Source: Streptococcus gordonii
GTDB lineage: Bacteria > Bacillota > Bacilli > Lactobacillales > Streptococcaceae
Assembly: GCF_001553855.1 (NCBI RefSeq)
Contig: NZ_LQWV01000037.1
Span: 94,252 to 158,251, forward strand
DNA length: 64,000 nucleotides
Direction of reading: 5' to 3'
Part shown: positions 1-9,537 of the stretch, one piece after another
How positions within the stretch are numbered: position 1 is the stretch's first letter
How the letters are laid out: each line of letters starts with the position of its first letter
Notes under the pieces: model-generated
What the model was told of the DNA's origin: nothing
Databases searched by the model: none
Seen by the model: only the letters and a program-made list of their open reading frames with translations
Program-made: the position numbers and the translations under genes

Positions 1-518
1 ATAGGATAGGCTTGAGTATAGAAGTCCTTGAGACTATCATCAAAAGTTAACCAAACGACCTTCTTATTCTCTGGGAGGACATTTTCAGTTAAGGCCTTAT
101 AAGCTTCAGCAGGAGAAAGAGTGTAGTATCCTGCTTCTTTCAAAGCTTTTAAGTGGCTTTCAAAAGTTTCAGGATCAACAATTAGTCCAGAGTTAGCGGC
201 TTCAGATGGGTCCATGACATGGATAGCATGATACATCAAGATGGGCAATTTAACAGGCTTATCTTGCTTGACCCATTTGATTTCCTCTTTCTTTTGACTA
301 GTAGATGAGGGCTGGCTTGCCTCTTTTGAAGGGCTTGCTTTACTAACTTGGCTAGCTTCAGGCTTGCTGGCTTCTTGCTGACTATTACTGTATTCTTTCC
401 AAAGGAAAATACCACCAGTAACGATAAAGATGAGAAGAATGAGGTTCAACAGAAGTAAGATATCTCTTTTCTTTCGAGCCTTTTTTTCTGCTGAACGATT
501 GCGATTAGGATAAGTCAT
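1..518 (-). CDS. Polysaccharide deacetylase family protein (3' part missing)
   Basis: The minus-strand frame opens at an ATG at 518 with a GGAG ribosome site just upstream and runs off the left edge. The visible 172 residues are a basic N-terminus, one hydrophobic anchor (about residues 22-44), a Ser/Lys-rich linker, and the start of a NodB-like domain with the metal-binding signature LTFDD near the cut end. In this family the domain removes acetyl groups from cell-surface glycans, often peptidoglycan GlcNAc, outside the membrane. The catalytic C-terminal half is not in the window, so the substrate cannot be judged. It is divergent from hom. Confidence 0.85.
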   Translation of the reverse strand, partial: MTYPNRNRSAEKKARKKRDILLLLNLILLIFIVTGGIFLWKEYSNSQQEASKPEASQVSKASPSKEASQPSSTSQKKEEIKWVKQDKPVKLPILMYHAIHVMDPSEAANSGLIVDPETFESHLKALKEAGYYTLSPAEAYKALTENVLPENKKVVWLTFDDSLKDFYTQAYP

Positions 519-547
519 AATTTCTCCTTGGCTAGATATTTGCTTTT

Positions 548-603
548 ATTATATCAGATCTAGAGAAGAATAGTATGAATTTTGTGCTAAATTCTGATAT
601 AAT
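548..603. promoter_or_regulatory. Divergent extended -10 promoters for the deacetylase gene and hom
   Basis: Two TGATATAAT extended -10 elements point away from each other: TATAAT on the minus strand at 548-553 (TG at 555-556) and on the plus strand at 598-603 (TG at 595-596). Neither has a good -35, as expected for extended -10 promoters. Confidence 0.7.
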
Positions 604-637
604 AGACTTTATACAGAAAAAATTTGAGGAGTGCTTC

Positions 638-1924
638 ATGTCTATTAAAATAGCTTTACTTGGTTTTGGAACAGTGGCCAGTGGTGTGCCATTTCTACTG
701 AAGGAAAACGGAGAGAAAATCGTTCAAGCTGCCCATTCAGAGATTGAGGTTGCTAAAGTCTTGGTTAAGGATGATGCTGAAAAAGAGCGTCTTTTGGCAG
801 CAGGAAATGACTTTAACTTTGTCACAAATGTCGAAGAAATTTTGAAGGATTCCGAAATTACCATCGTTGTCGAATTGATGGGACGGATTGAGCCGGCGAA
901 AACTTTCATCACTCGTGCTCTTGAAGCTGGCAAGCATGTGGTAACAGCCAATAAAGACTTGCTGGCTGTTCATGGCGCAGAGCTACTGGAAATTGCTCAA
1001 AAGCAAAATGTAGCTCTCTACTATGAAGCAGCTGTTGCTGGCGGTATTCCGATCCTGCGTACCTTGGTCAATTCATTGGCTTCTGACAAAATTACCCGTA
1101 TCCTAGGTGTGGTTAATGGAACCTCTAACTTTATGATGACCAAGATGGTCGAAGAAGGCTGGTCTTATGAAGATGCTCTTGCTGAAGCTCAGAAACTTGG
1201 ATATGCTGAAAGTGACCCAACCAATGACGTAGATGGCATTGATGCGGCTTACAAGATGGTCATTCTTAGCCAGTTTGCCTTTGGTATGAATGTTAAGTTT
1301 GAAGATGTAGGCCATCAAGGAATTCGAAATATCACACCAGAAGATGTGGCTGTAGCTCAGGAATTGGGCTATGTAGTTAAACTAGTTGGATCTATCGAAG
1401 AGACGCCATCAGGGATCGCAGCAGAAGTAGCTCCAACTTTCCTACCTAAAGCTCATCCACTTGCTAGTGTCAATGGAGTGATGAACGCTGTCTTTGTCGA
1501 GTCGATCGGTATCGGAGAGTCTATGTACTTCGGACCGGGAGCTGGCCAAAAACCAACTGCAACTAGTGTCGTGGCAGACATTGTTCGGATTAGTCGTCGT
1601 TTGAATGAAGGAACAGTTGGCAAGGCATTTAATGAATTTAACCGTGAGTTGGTCTTGGCTAAGCCAGAAGATGTGAAGAGTAGCTATTACTTCTCTATCT
1701 TAGCGCCTGATTCTAAAGGCCAAGTTCTGCATTTGGCTGAGATTTTCAATGCTGAGGATGTTTCCTTTAAGCAGATTCTGCAGGAAGGTACAGACGGTGA
1801 GAAGGCTCGTGTAGTGATTATTACCCATGCTGTCAGCAAGACACAGCTAGAAAATGTCACTGCTAAGCTCAAAGAAGTTGCTGAGTTCGACTTGCTCAAT
1901 ACCTTCAAAGTATTAGGAGATTAA
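638..1924 (+). CDS. hom: Homoserine dehydrogenase
   Basis: 428 aa. Converts aspartate semialdehyde to homoserine with NAD(P)H in threonine/methionine synthesis. Seen: an N-terminal Rossmann GFGTVASG motif, the ANKDLLA segment, the catalytic-domain motif VNGTSNFM, and a C-terminal ACT-like domain (about residues 345-428) that usually gives allosteric control. The frame is open from 575, but the start is placed at the ATG at 638 because a TTTGAGGAG ribosome site lies just upstream and the protein there begins [11 protein letters not shown], as in the family. The stop is one base before thrB, so the two are surely co-transcribed. Confidence 0.96.
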   Translation: MSIKIALLGFGTVASGVPFLLKENGEKIVQAAHSEIEVAKVLVKDDAEKERLLAAGNDFNFVTNVEEILKDSEITIVVELMGRIEPAKTFITRALEAGKHVVTANKDLLAVHGAELLEIAQKQNVALYYEAAVAGGIPILRTLVNSLASDKITRILGVVNGTSNFMMTKMVEEGWSYEDALAEAQKLGYAESDPTNDVDGIDAAYKMVILSQFAFGMNVKFEDVGHQGIRNITPEDVAVAQELGYVVKLVGSIEETPSGIAAEVAPTFLPKAHPLASVNGVMNAVFVESIGIGESMYFGPGAGQKPTATSVVADIVRISRRLNEGTVGKAFNEFNRELVLAKPEDVKSSYYFSILAPDSKGQVLHLAEIFNAEDVSFKQILQEGTDGEKARVVIITHAVSKTQLENVTAKLKEVAEFDLLNTFKVLGD

Positions 1925-1925
1925 G

Positions 1926-2792
1926 ATGAAGATTATTGTACCCGCTACCAGTGCTAACATTGGTCCAGGCTTTGATTCAGTCGGTGTGGCTGTCAGTAAA
2001 TATTTGACCATTGAGGTTCTGGAAGAACGCGATGAGTGGCTAATCGAACATGACTTAAATCCAAGAATTCCTAAGGATAAACGAAACTTGCTAATCAAAG
2101 TAGCCTTGCAACTGGCGCCAAACCTTCAGCCTTACCGTCTGAAGATGACTAGTGACATTCCTTTGGCACGTGGTTTGGGTTCATCTAGCTCAGTTATCGT
2201 AGCTGGGATTGAATTGGCTAACCAATTAGGAAAACTGGATTTAACGGATGATGAAAAGCTGGATTGGGCAAACAAGATTGAAGGCCATCCAGACAATGTG
2301 GCTCCAGCTATCTTTGGAAATTTAGTCATATCTAGTGTTTTTAAAGGGGCTGTTTCCTCTGTTACGGCAGACTTTCCTGAGTGCTCTTTCATTGCTTATG
2401 TTCCTAAGTACGAACTGAAGACACGGGATAGTCGCAGTGTTTTGCCTTTTAAATTTTCTTATAAGGAAGCAGTAGCAGCTAGTTCGATTGCCAATGTTGC
2501 AATTGCAGCCCTTCTTCAGGGGGACCTTGTCAAGGCAGGCCGAGCCATTGAATCGGATCGCTTCCATGAGCGTTTTCGCCAAAAACTCGTCAGAGAATTT
2601 CCTAACATTAAGAAATTGGCTAAAAAACATGGAGCTTATGCTACCTATTTATCTGGAGCAGGCCCAACGATTATGATTTTAGCTCCAAAAGATAGGGCCA
2701 AATTAATTCAAACACGGATTGAGGGATGCAAGTATAATGGAGAAGTCTTTATACTAGATGTTGACAGAGATGGTGTTCGAGTGGAATTTTAA
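1926..2792 (+). CDS. thrB: Homoserine kinase
   Basis: 288 aa, full length for a GHMP kinase. Phosphorylates homoserine with ATP, the step before threonine synthase. The GHMP phosphate-binding loop [11 protein letters not shown] is at residues 79-89, and the N-terminal [12 protein letters not shown] motif is typical of ThrB. A C-terminal GAGPT motif completes the fold. It starts one base after hom; the end of hom supplies the ribosome site (TTAGGAG). Confidence 0.97.
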   Translation: MKIIVPATSANIGPGFDSVGVAVSKYLTIEVLEERDEWLIEHDLNPRIPKDKRNLLIKVALQLAPNLQPYRLKMTSDIPLARGLGSSSSVIVAGIELANQLGKLDLTDDEKLDWANKIEGHPDNVAPAIFGNLVISSVFKGAVSSVTADFPECSFIAYVPKYELKTRDSRSVLPFKFSYKEAVAASSIANVAIAALLQGDLVKAGRAIESDRFHERFRQKLVREFPNIKKLAKKHGAYATYLSGAGPTIMILAPKDRAKLIQTRIEGCKYNGEVFILDVDRDGVRVEF

Positions 2793-2843
2793 ATGCTTTA
2801 AAATAGACGAAGAGACTGTCTATTCCTATCAAAAAAATTATGA

Positions 2844-2849
2844 TATAAT
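2844..2849 (+). promoter_or_regulatory. Extended -10 promoter for the interrupted membrane-protein gene
   Basis: TGATATAAT at 2841-2849, followed by a strong TAGGAGG ribosome site at 2866-2872 and ATG at 2883. Expression signals of the interrupted gene are therefore intact. Confidence 0.65.
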
Positions 2850-2882
2850 CAAATGAATATCCAACTAGGAGGTTTTACACGA

Positions 2883-3806
2883 ATGGATAAACTTGAATGG
2901 CAGGATCTTGCTAGCCAGCTAGGACTTGAGTACGATGAAGATACGAAAATTATTTTCGGTTAGAAAGATGGGTACACTCTTTTTATTGAAGATGCTGGTG
3001 AAAAAATCTACCGAATTTGCTTTTCAGTTAAAGGTGATGAAGCACTTTCCATTGCGGAAGATCTGAAAGAATTGAAAAAATCCACTAAGGGTATGACAAA
3101 TGCTCAGCTTACGCGTTACAAGCTTGTTGTTACTGTTAAAGGCGGAATGACTAAGGGTAGAACCAAAGAAACAATTGCTGAATGTTTGGAAGCTAGTGTC
3201 ACCTTCTTAAAAGAGCATGGGTTAATCAATGTTTGTGAGCACACTGGAGAAGCAGAGCCAACAGCAGTCTATCAAGTAGGAACAAACTTGTTGATTTTAT
3301 CGGCTGATAGCTTCCAACAGTTGAGCTCTAATCTTGCAATTGAGAATCAAAGCTATGATCAGCAAAATGAAAATGTGATTGGCGGAATCGTCGGAGCCTT
3401 TGTTGGGTGTTTGATCGGTGGAGCAGTTACATTGGGAATTGCTCAATTGGGTTATGTCTCTTTTGTATCTGGTTTGGTTATGGGGGTTTGTACCATTAAG
3501 GGTTATGAACTTTTAGGAAAGAAATTATCTAAACTTGGAATTGGTATCAGTATTTTCTTTATGCTTGTGATGATTTTATTTGTTCACCAGCTTGACTGGG
3601 CTTTATTAGTTTCAAGAGAAGTAGGTACGGATGTCTTCACAGCTTTCTCTTATTTCACAAATTATCTCTTATCTGGTGGAGAAGTTCATTATACCTACTG
3701 GCTTAACCTTGGATTGCTCTATCTCTTTACAGGAATTGGTGCCTACTCTATGGTACACAATGCTTTAGGTAATCATACCTTGAAGTATGTCACTCGGAAA
3801 TTATAA
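2883..3806 (+). pseudogene. Membrane protein gene interrupted by an in-frame TAG
   Basis: A good ribosome site precedes ATG 2883. Codon 27 is TAG (2961-2963), after which the same frame stays open to 3806 with normal coding character, so a single nonsense change (for example CAG to TAG) splits a protein of about 307 aa. The N-terminal half is soluble. The C-terminal half has three to four hydrophobic segments (about GGIVGAFVGCLIGGAV, then LGIGISIFFMLVMILFV, then a last pair). I do not recognise the family. Restart could occur at TTG 3072 or ATG 3093, both with weak ribosome sites, giving about 237-244 aa with all membrane segments. Confidence 0.75.
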
Positions 3807-3810
3807 AAGA

Positions 3811-3834
3811 AAACTGGCTGAGACCAGTTTTTTT
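3811..3834 (+). terminator. Rho-independent terminator
   Basis: Stem AAACTGG (3811-3817) / CCAGTTT (3824-3830) followed by a T run. It ends the interrupted membrane-protein gene. Confidence 0.8.
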
Positions 3835-3866
3835 GTATTTTTATCGAAAATGCCGATTAATTTTGA

Positions 3867-3872
3867 TATAAT
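3867..3872 (+). promoter_or_regulatory. Extended -10 promoter for murB
   Basis: TGATATAAT, about 30 bp before the murB start; no clear -35. Confidence 0.6.
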
Positions 3873-3902
3873 AGAATCAATTTGTGATAAGAAAGAGAAA
3901 TC

Positions 3903-4811
3903 ATGGTGAATATAGAATTATTAAAGTCGGAACTAGCGGGAATTGATATCCGTTTTGATGAACCACTGAAGAAATACACTTACACAAAAGTTGGTGGTCC
4001 AGCTGATTATTTAGCTTTTCCTCGTAACCGATACGAATTAGTTCGACTGGTCAAGTTTGCTAATAGAGAGCAGATTCCATGGATGGTTCTGGGGAATGCT
4101 AGTAATATCATTGTTCGTGATGGTGGTATTCGTGGCTTTGTGATTATGTTTGACCAGTTACATACCATTATGGTAAACGGCTATACGATTGAAGCCGAAG
4201 CCGGGGCTAAATTAATCGACACCACTCATGTAGCCCTACATCATAGCTTGACAGGTTTTGAGTTTGCATGTGGAATTCCAGGAAGTGTAGGTGGAGCTGT
4301 CTTCATGAATGCTGGCGCCTATGGTGGCGAAATCGCTCATGTCCTAGTATCTTGTAAGGTCCTGACTCCAGAAGGAGAAATCAAGACGATTTCAGCAGAG
4401 GAAATGAAGTTTGGCTATCGCTCTTCGGTAATTCAGGAAACGGGTGATATTGTCATTTCTGCTAAATTCGCCCTTTCTCCAGGAAATTACACAGCCATCC
4501 AGCAGGAAATGAAACGTCTGACACACCTGCGTGAACTTAAGCAACCGCTAGAATATCCATCGTGTGGTTCGGTCTTTAAACGTCCTTTAGGCCATTTTGC
4601 TGGCCAGTTGATTAGTGAAGCTGGTCTCAAGGGACATCGGATTGGTGGCGTTGAGGTTTCAACCAAACACGCTGGTTTTATGGTCAATATTGCAGATGGA
4701 AATGCTCAGAACTATGAAGATTTGATTGCTCACGTGATTCAAACTGTTGAAAATGAATCTGGTATAAGGTTGGAGCGTGAAGTCCGGATTATTGGAGAGA
4801 CTTTACAGTAA
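3903..4811 (+). CDS. murB: UDP-N-acetylenolpyruvoylglucosamine reductase
   Basis: 302 aa. NADPH/FAD enzyme that reduces UDP-GlcNAc-enolpyruvate to UDP-MurNAc in the cytoplasm, the second committed step of peptidoglycan precursor synthesis. FAD-binding motifs visible: [20 protein letters not shown], and [20 protein letters not shown]. The C-terminal substrate domain contains [11 protein letters not shown] (catalytic Ser region) and [13 protein letters not shown] at 3903 has AAGAGAAA upstream. In related streptococci murB leads the pot operon, and the order is the same here. Confidence 0.97.
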   Translation: MVNIELLKSELAGIDIRFDEPLKKYTYTKVGGPADYLAFPRNRYELVRLVKFANREQIPWMVLGNASNIIVRDGGIRGFVIMFDQLHTIMVNGYTIEAEAGAKLIDTTHVALHHSLTGFEFACGIPGSVGGAVFMNAGAYGGEIAHVLVSCKVLTPEGEIKTISAEEMKFGYRSSVIQETGDIVISAKFALSPGNYTAIQQEMKRLTHLRELKQPLEYPSCGSVFKRPLGHFAGQLISEAGLKGHRIGGVEVSTKHAGFMVNIADGNAQNYEDLIAHVIQTVENESGIRLEREVRIIGETLQ

Positions 4812-4829
4812 AATTTTACTGAGATTGAA

Positions 4830-4976
4830 ATGTTAGATAAGAAGGTTAGTCGTTGTCTAGTAATGAACGACTTTCTGCTTTTTTCTGACCGCTACGTTTT
4901 AGTTGAGGGGGTGACGCCTATCGATATCGCAAGTATGCAGGGCACTAGTTGCCCTCGAGAAGCAGTAGCGGCTTGA
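4830..4976 (+). CDS. Possible 48-codon leader ORF between murB and potA
   Basis: An ATG-to-TGA frame of 48 codons fills most of the murB-potA gap (begins MLDKKVSRCLVMNDFLL, ends REAVAA). The ribosome site is poor (GAGATTGAAATG). I recognise no family. It overlaps the proposed RNA structure at 4848-4992. It could be a leader peptide, the relic of a lost gene, or a chance frame through a structured RNA. Confidence 0.25.
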   Translation: MLDKKVSRCLVMNDFLLFSDRYVLVEGVTPIDIASMQGTSCPREAVAA

Positions 4977-4992
4977 CAGAGCCCCAATCTGT
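4848..4992 (+). ncRNA. Candidate structured RNA leader upstream of potA
   Basis: Seen pairings: AGTCGTT (4848-4854) with AACGACT (4866-4872) followed by a T-rich run (4873-4884), terminator-like. A closing helix CCGCTAC (4889-4895) / GTAGCGG (4965-4971) encloses AGGGCA (4939-4944) / TGCCCT (4950-4955). A last hairpin ACAGA (4976-4980) / TCTGT (4988-4992) has loop GCCCCAA, which could pair with the G run at 4907-4911. I recognise no Rfam family. Position suggests control of the polyamine importer, but that is inference. Confidence 0.4.
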
Positions 4993-5023
4993 TAATACAT
5001 GAAAAAGAAGGAATTTATGTGAA

Positions 5024-6181
5024 TTGAAAAAACCAATTATCGAATTCAAAAATGTTTCTAAGGTTTTTGAGGATAACAATACTGTTGTTTTAAAAGACAT
5101 TAACTTTGAGCTAGAAGAAGGAAAATTTTATACTCTTTTAGGTGCTTCAGGGTCTGGTAAGTCTACGATTTTAAATATTATCGCAGGTCTCTTAGATGCC
5201 TCCTCAGGAGATGTCTTTTTAGATGGGGTACGGATCAATGACGTACCTACCAATAAACGTGATGTACACACTGTCTTTCAGTCTTATGCCCTTTTTCCGC
5301 ATATGAATGTCTTTGAAAACGTGGCCTTTCCGCTACGTTTGCGTAAGGTTGAGAAGAAGGAAATTGAACGTCGTGTCAAAGAAGTGTTGAAAATGGTTCA
5401 GCTGGAAGGTTTTGATCGCCGTTCTATTCGAAAATTATCAGGAGGTCAGCGACAACGGGTTGCCATTGCTCGAGCGATCATTAATGAACCTCGAGTAGTC
5501 CTCTTAGATGAACCACTATCAGCTCTTGATTTGAAATTGCGCACGGACATGCAGTATGAACTTCGTGAGTTGCAACAGCGCCTAGGGATTACCTTTGTCT
5601 TTGTTACTCACGACCAGGAAGAAGCTCTAGCAATGAGCGATTGGATCTTTGTCATGAATGACGGAGAAATTGTCCAGTCTGGTACACCGGTTGATATCTA
5701 TGATGAGCCGATTAACCATTTTGTTGCGACTTTCATTGGAGAGTCTAACATCCTTCCGGGTAAGATGATTGAAGACTATTTGGTTGAGTTCAATGGTAAA
5801 CGCTTTGAAGCGGTGGACGGGGGTATGCGTCCTAATGAGTCGGTTGAAGTTGTTATTCGACCAGAAGATCTGCGGATTACTCTGCCAGAGGAAGGAAAAC
5901 TACAGGTTAAGGTTGATACTCAGCTTTTCCGTGGAGTCCACTATGAAATCATCGCCTATGACGAACTAGGTAATGAATGGATGATTCACTCGACTCGCAA
6001 AGCCATTGTCGGTGAAGTCATTGGTCTTCAGTTTGAACCAGAAGATATCCATATCATGCGTCTCAATGAAACAGAAGAAGAATTTGATGCTCGTATCGAA
6101 GAATATGTTGAAATTGAAGAACAAGAAGCTGGTCTGATTAACGCAATCGAGGAGGAAAGAGATGAAGAAAACAACCTCTAA
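5024..6181 (+). CDS. potA: Spermidine/putrescine ABC transporter, ATP-binding protein
   Basis: 385 aa. Cytoplasmic ATPase that powers polyamine uptake with PotB, PotC and PotD. Walker [10 protein letters not shown] (about residues 38-46), Q-loop FQSYALFP, signature [14 protein letters not shown], Walker [13 protein letters not shown], and switch His in VTHDQEEA are all present. The C-terminal TOBE/OB region has VIRPEDLRI. The start is TTG at 5024, about 10 bp after AAGGAA. The nearby ATG at 5017 is immediately followed by TGA and cannot be the start. The end overlaps potB by 20 bp. Confidence 0.96.
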   Translation: MKKPIIEFKNVSKVFEDNNTVVLKDINFELEEGKFYTLLGASGSGKSTILNIIAGLLDASSGDVFLDGVRINDVPTNKRDVHTVFQSYALFPHMNVFENVAFPLRLRKVEKKEIERRVKEVLKMVQLEGFDRRSIRKLSGGQRQRVAIARAIINEPRVVLLDEPLSALDLKLRTDMQYELRELQQRLGITFVFVTHDQEEALAMSDWIFVMNDGEIVQSGTPVDIYDEPINHFVATFIGESNILPGKMIEDYLVEFNGKRFEAVDGGMRPNESVEVVIRPEDLRITLPEEGKLQVKVDTQLFRGVHYEIIAYDELGNEWMIHSTRKAIVGEVIGLQFEPEDIHIMRLNETEEEFDARIEEYVEIEEQEAGLINAIEEERDEENNL

Positions 6182-6968
6182 CCTCTTTATCGTTCCATAT
6201 TTTTTATGGATTGTGCTTTTTGTACTAGCACCAGTGGCTATGATTATCTGGAATTCCTTCTTTAATATTGAAGGAGGATTCACCTTAGAAAACTACCGGA
6301 CTTATTTTGCCTCTCAGAATTTGACCTATTTAAAAATGAGTTTCAATTCGATTTTTTACGCGGGAATTGTAACTTTGGTCACCTTATTGGTTAGTTATCC
6401 AACGGCATTTTTCTTGACTCAGCTCAAGCACAAGCAACTCTGGCTTATGTTGATTGTCCTACCGACTTGGATTAATCTTTTGCTGAAGGCCTATGCCTTT
6501 ATCGGAATTTTCGGTCAGGATGGCTCTATCAACCAATTTCTTAGCTTTATCGGAGTTGGACCTCAGCAAATTCTTTTTACCGATTTTTCTTTCATTTTTG
6601 TTGCTAGTTACATTGAGCTTCCCTTCATGATTTTACCAATCTTTAATGTGTTGGATGATTTGGATCCAAATCTCATTAACGCCAGTCGTGATTTGGGAGC
6701 CAATCGTTGGGATACTTTCCGTCGCGTGATATTCCCACTTTCGATGAATGGAGTGCGCTCAGGAGTTCAGTCTGTTTTCATCCCTAGTCTCAGCCTCTTC
6801 ATGCTGACTCGTCTGATTGGCGGAAATCGAGTTATTACCCTGGGGACAGCGATTGAGCAACACTTTCTAACGACACAAAACTGGGGTATGGGTTCAACCA
6901 TCGGAGTGGTTCTGATTATTGCTATGCTTCTGATTATGTGGGCAACCAAAGAAAGGAGAGATCGATGA
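6162..6968 (+). CDS. potB: Spermidine/putrescine ABC transporter permease PotB
   Basis: 268 aa, six hydrophobic segments starting at about residue 7. The conserved ABC-permease coupling motif is in [19 protein letters not shown] (about residues 175-193), which contacts PotA. ATG at 6162 follows GAGGAAAGAG inside the end of potA. It overlaps potC by an ATGA junction. Together with PotC it forms the membrane channel for polyamines. Confidence 0.95.
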   Translation: MKKTTSNLFIVPYFLWIVLFVLAPVAMIIWNSFFNIEGGFTLENYRTYFASQNLTYLKMSFNSIFYAGIVTLVTLLVSYPTAFFLTQLKHKQLWLMLIVLPTWINLLLKAYAFIGIFGQDGSINQFLSFIGVGPQQILFTDFSFIFVASYIELPFMILPIFNVLDDLDPNLINASRDLGANRWDTFRRVIFPLSMNGVRSGVQSVFIPSLSLFMLTRLIGGNRVITLGTAIEQHFLTTQNWGMGSTIGVVLIIAMLLIMWATKERRDR

Positions 6969-7738
6969 AGAAACTATCCAGTATCTATCTAGCTTTTGTC
7001 TTTCTGATTCTTTATCTGCCAATCTTTTATCTGATCGGTTATGCCCTCAATGCTGGTGACGATATGAATCAATTTACCGGCTTTAGCTTGACTCACTTTG
7101 AGAACCTCTTTGGTGACAAGCGTTTGATGCTGATTTTGGCTCAAACCTTCTTTCTGGCCTTTCTCTCTGCTTTAATTGCGACAATCATTGGGACTTTTGG
7201 AGCAATCTATATCTATCAAGCCAAGAAAAAATACCAGGAAGCTTTCCTTTCTGTCAACAATGTCTTGATGGTAGCGCCAGATGTAATGATTGGTGCCAGT
7301 TTCTTGATTCTCTTCACAAATATGAAATTCCAGCTGGGCTTTATCTCAGTTCTGGCTAGCCACGTGGCCTTCTCTATTCCGATCGTTGTTCTGATGATTC
7401 TGCCAAGGCTTAAAGAAATGAATGACGACATGATTAAGGCGGCTTACGACTTGGGAGCCAGTCAGTTACAAATGTTGAAAGAAATCATGTTGCCCTATCT
7501 GACACCAGCTATTATAGCAGGGTATTTTATGGCCTTTACCTACTCTTTGGATGATTTTGCAGTGACCTTCTTTGTAACAGGGAATGGTTTTACTACCCTC
7601 TCAGTGGAAATTTATTCTCGCGCCCGTCAGGGGATTTCTTTGGAAATCAATGCCCTATCTGCTTTAGTCTTTCTCTTTAGTATTTTACTGGTGATTGGCT
7701 ATTACTTTATTTCACGAGAGAAGGAGGAGCAGGCATGA
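6965..7738 (+). CDS. potC: Spermidine/putrescine ABC transporter permease PotC
   Basis: 257 aa, six membrane segments. Coupling motif in YDLGASQLQMLKEIMLPYL. ATG at 6965 chosen over the upstream in-frame ATG at 6938 because GAAAGGAGAG lies at the right distance and the ATGA overlap with potB is typical of translational coupling. The stop overlaps potD by ATGA as well. Confidence 0.95.
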   Translation: MKKLSSIYLAFVFLILYLPIFYLIGYALNAGDDMNQFTGFSLTHFENLFGDKRLMLILAQTFFLAFLSALIATIIGTFGAIYIYQAKKKYQEAFLSVNNVLMVAPDVMIGASFLILFTNMKFQLGFISVLASHVAFSIPIVVLMILPRLKEMNDDMIKAAYDLGASQLQMLKEIMLPYLTPAIIAGYFMAFTYSLDDFAVTFFVTGNGFTTLSVEIYSRARQGISLEINALSALVFLFSILLVIGYYFISREKEEQA

Positions 7739-8805
7739 AAAGACTCTATTCCTTTCTAATCGGTATTGTTGCCATTGTCGCTGTCTTATGGCTAGTTAGT
7801 GTTCAGCTTGAAAATCAAACCAAAACTAGTGGTGGCGATAAGCTGGTCATCTATAACTGGGGTGACTACATTGATCCAGAATTGCTAGAAGAATTTACCA
7901 AAGAAACAGGAGTTCAAATCCAGTATGATACCTTTGATTCAAATGAATCAATGTACACTAAAATCAAGCAGGGAGGTACGACCTATGACATTGCCATCCC
8001 TAGTGAATACATGATTGCCAAGATGATCAAAGAGAATTTGGTAGAAAAGCTAGATCACAAGCAGATCAAGGGGATGGAGAATATCGGTTCAGATTTCTTA
8101 GACCAGCCTTTTGATCCAGGGAACCAATATTCTGTTCCTTATTTCTGGGGAACCCTGGGCATTGTATATAATAGCAAGTTGGTTGACAAGGCTCCAGAAC
8201 ATTGGGATGACCTTTGGCGCCCAGAATACAAAAACTCTATCATGTTGATTGATGGAGCGCGTGAGGTTATGGGCTTAGGTCTCAATTCTCTTGGCTATGG
8301 ATTGAATGACAAAAATGCGGATCATTTGCAGGAAGCTGTGGACAAGCTCTACAAGCTTACACCAAACATTAAAGCCATTGTAGCAGATGAGATGAAGGGC
8401 TACATGATCCAAAACAATGCAGCAATTGGTGTAACTTTCTCTGGAGAAGCTAGGCAGATGCTAGAGAAGAACGAAGACTTACGTTACGTAGTTCCTAGTG
8501 AAGCCAGCAACCTTTGGTTTGATAATATTGTCATTCCAAAAACAGTTAAAAATAAAAAAGCAGCTTATCAATTTATTAACTTCATGCTGCGTCCAGAAAA
8601 TGCCTACAAGAATGCGCTTTATGTTGGCTATGCAACACCCATTCCAAAAGCCAAGGCTCTTTTACCAAAAGAAGTCCAAGATGATGAAGCTTTCTATCCA
8701 ACGGCAGAAACGATGAAACACTTAGAAGTCTATAAACAAATTGGACCAAAGTGGTTAGGGATTTATAATGACCTCTATTTACAGGTTAAGATGTATAGAA
8801 AATAA
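7735..8805 (+). CDS. potD: Spermidine/putrescine ABC transporter substrate-binding protein
   Basis: 356 aa. Extracellular polyamine-binding protein. An N-terminal hydrophobic segment (residues 4-24) has no lipobox Cys, so anchoring is probably by the uncleaved segment rather than lipid. The mature domain begins at VIYNWGDYIDPE, a PotD/PotF hallmark, with further family segments YDIAIPSEYMI and YFWGTLGIVYN that line the polyamine pocket. It is the last gene of the operon and ends before a hairpin terminator. Confidence 0.95.
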   Translation: MKRLYSFLIGIVAIVAVLWLVSVQLENQTKTSGGDKLVIYNWGDYIDPELLEEFTKETGVQIQYDTFDSNESMYTKIKQGGTTYDIAIPSEYMIAKMIKENLVEKLDHKQIKGMENIGSDFLDQPFDPGNQYSVPYFWGTLGIVYNSKLVDKAPEHWDDLWRPEYKNSIMLIDGAREVMGLGLNSLGYGLNDKNADHLQEAVDKLYKLTPNIKAIVADEMKGYMIQNNAAIGVTFSGEARQMLEKNEDLRYVVPSEASNLWFDNIVIPKTVKNKKAAYQFINFMLRPENAYKNALYVGYATPIPKAKALLPKEVQDDEAFYPTAETMKHLEVYKQIGPKWLGIYNDLYLQVKMYRK

Positions 8806-8806
8806 A

Positions 8807-8840
8807 AAAATGAGCTGGAACAGATGTTCTGGCTCATTTT
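8807..8840. terminator. Bidirectional terminator between potD and the convergent gene
   Basis: AAAATGAGC (8807-8815) pairs with GCTCATTTT (8832-8840), with inner GGAAC/GTTCT pairing. It overlaps the stop codon of the convergent minus-strand gene. Confidence 0.75.
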
Positions 8841-9246
8841 ATTGTTGACTTCCTTGCTCACTGCTACTAGCACTTGTCTCAGACTGGCTAGTAGAAGTGG
8901 TATCGTTGCTTGAAGAACTTGAACTGGTCTCCGTACTAGTTGCAACTGAACTCTCTTGTGTGGAGGTCTCAGTGGCCTCAGAAGTAGATGCAGTAGTCGT
9001 CTCTTTTTCGACTTCCTTGATGATAGTAGTCGTTTGAGCAGAAGAACTGGTATCTGATTTCTTTTGTTCATTGGACTTCATTGCATTCATAATAGTAATA
9101 GTCGCTGTGATAATACCCAGAACACTACCAATCAAGGTTAAGGTTTTCTGAAAAGCAGATAGGCCTTTTTTGATATGGCGCCCAGCTTTTCCAGTTTCCT
9201 GATTATCTTTATTTGTTTCCTTATTTTGACGAGAATAGTTGGTCAT
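8839..9246 (-). CDS. Small membrane-anchored Ser/Thr-rich protein
   Basis: 135 aa. A charged N-terminus is followed by one hydrophobic segment (about LTLIGSVLGIITATITI) and a long low-complexity tail of Ser, Thr and Glu. Topology suggests a surface-exposed disordered tail, or a spacer. Start taken at ATG 9246; AAGGAG lies about 13 bp upstream, a little far. An in-frame TTG at 9270 lies upstream of that site. I recall similar short uncharacterised proteins in streptococci (possibly DUF6556) but cannot confirm. It converges on potD. Confidence 0.7.
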   Translation of the reverse strand: MTNYSRQNKETNKDNQETGKAGRHIKKGLSAFQKTLTLIGSVLGIITATITIMNAMKSNEQKKSDTSSSAQTTTIIKEVEKETTTASTSEATETSTQESSVATSTETSSSSSSNDTTSTSQSETSASSSEQGSQQ

Positions 9247-9487
9247 AATGTTTTTCAAACTCCTTTGCAAATACTAAATATGAATTCAAGTTCATTTCAT
9301 ATTTTCCATTATACGTCTTTTATTTTAAAATGTCTTAAAAAAATAAAAATTTTATATTTGAAAACGCAGTCAGTAGGTTTTTTCTTTTATCTCTAGCTAA
9401 GAAGTTTGATGATAAGAGATGTCTGGGTAAACTTTCAAAATAATAAAAGAAATCCTGCTTAGGGAAACGTGGCTTTTATCATAAAGT

Positions 9488-9519
9488 GAGGCTGGGAATT
9501 CTTTGTCCCAGCCTCTTTT
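9488..9519. terminator. GAGGCTGGGA hairpin between convergent regions
   Basis: GAGGCTGGGA (9488-9497) / TCCCAGCCTC (9506-9515) followed by TTTT on the plus strand. It lies just past the ppdK stop and may end ppdK. The same hairpin head recurs in the repeat at 28042. Confidence 0.6.
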
Positions 9520-9537
9520 AAATACCCATAAAGAATT

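Noticed and set aside
5769..5969. Frames internal to potA and to other operon genes
   Set aside because: Overlap well-supported genes in another frame and lack ribosome sites.
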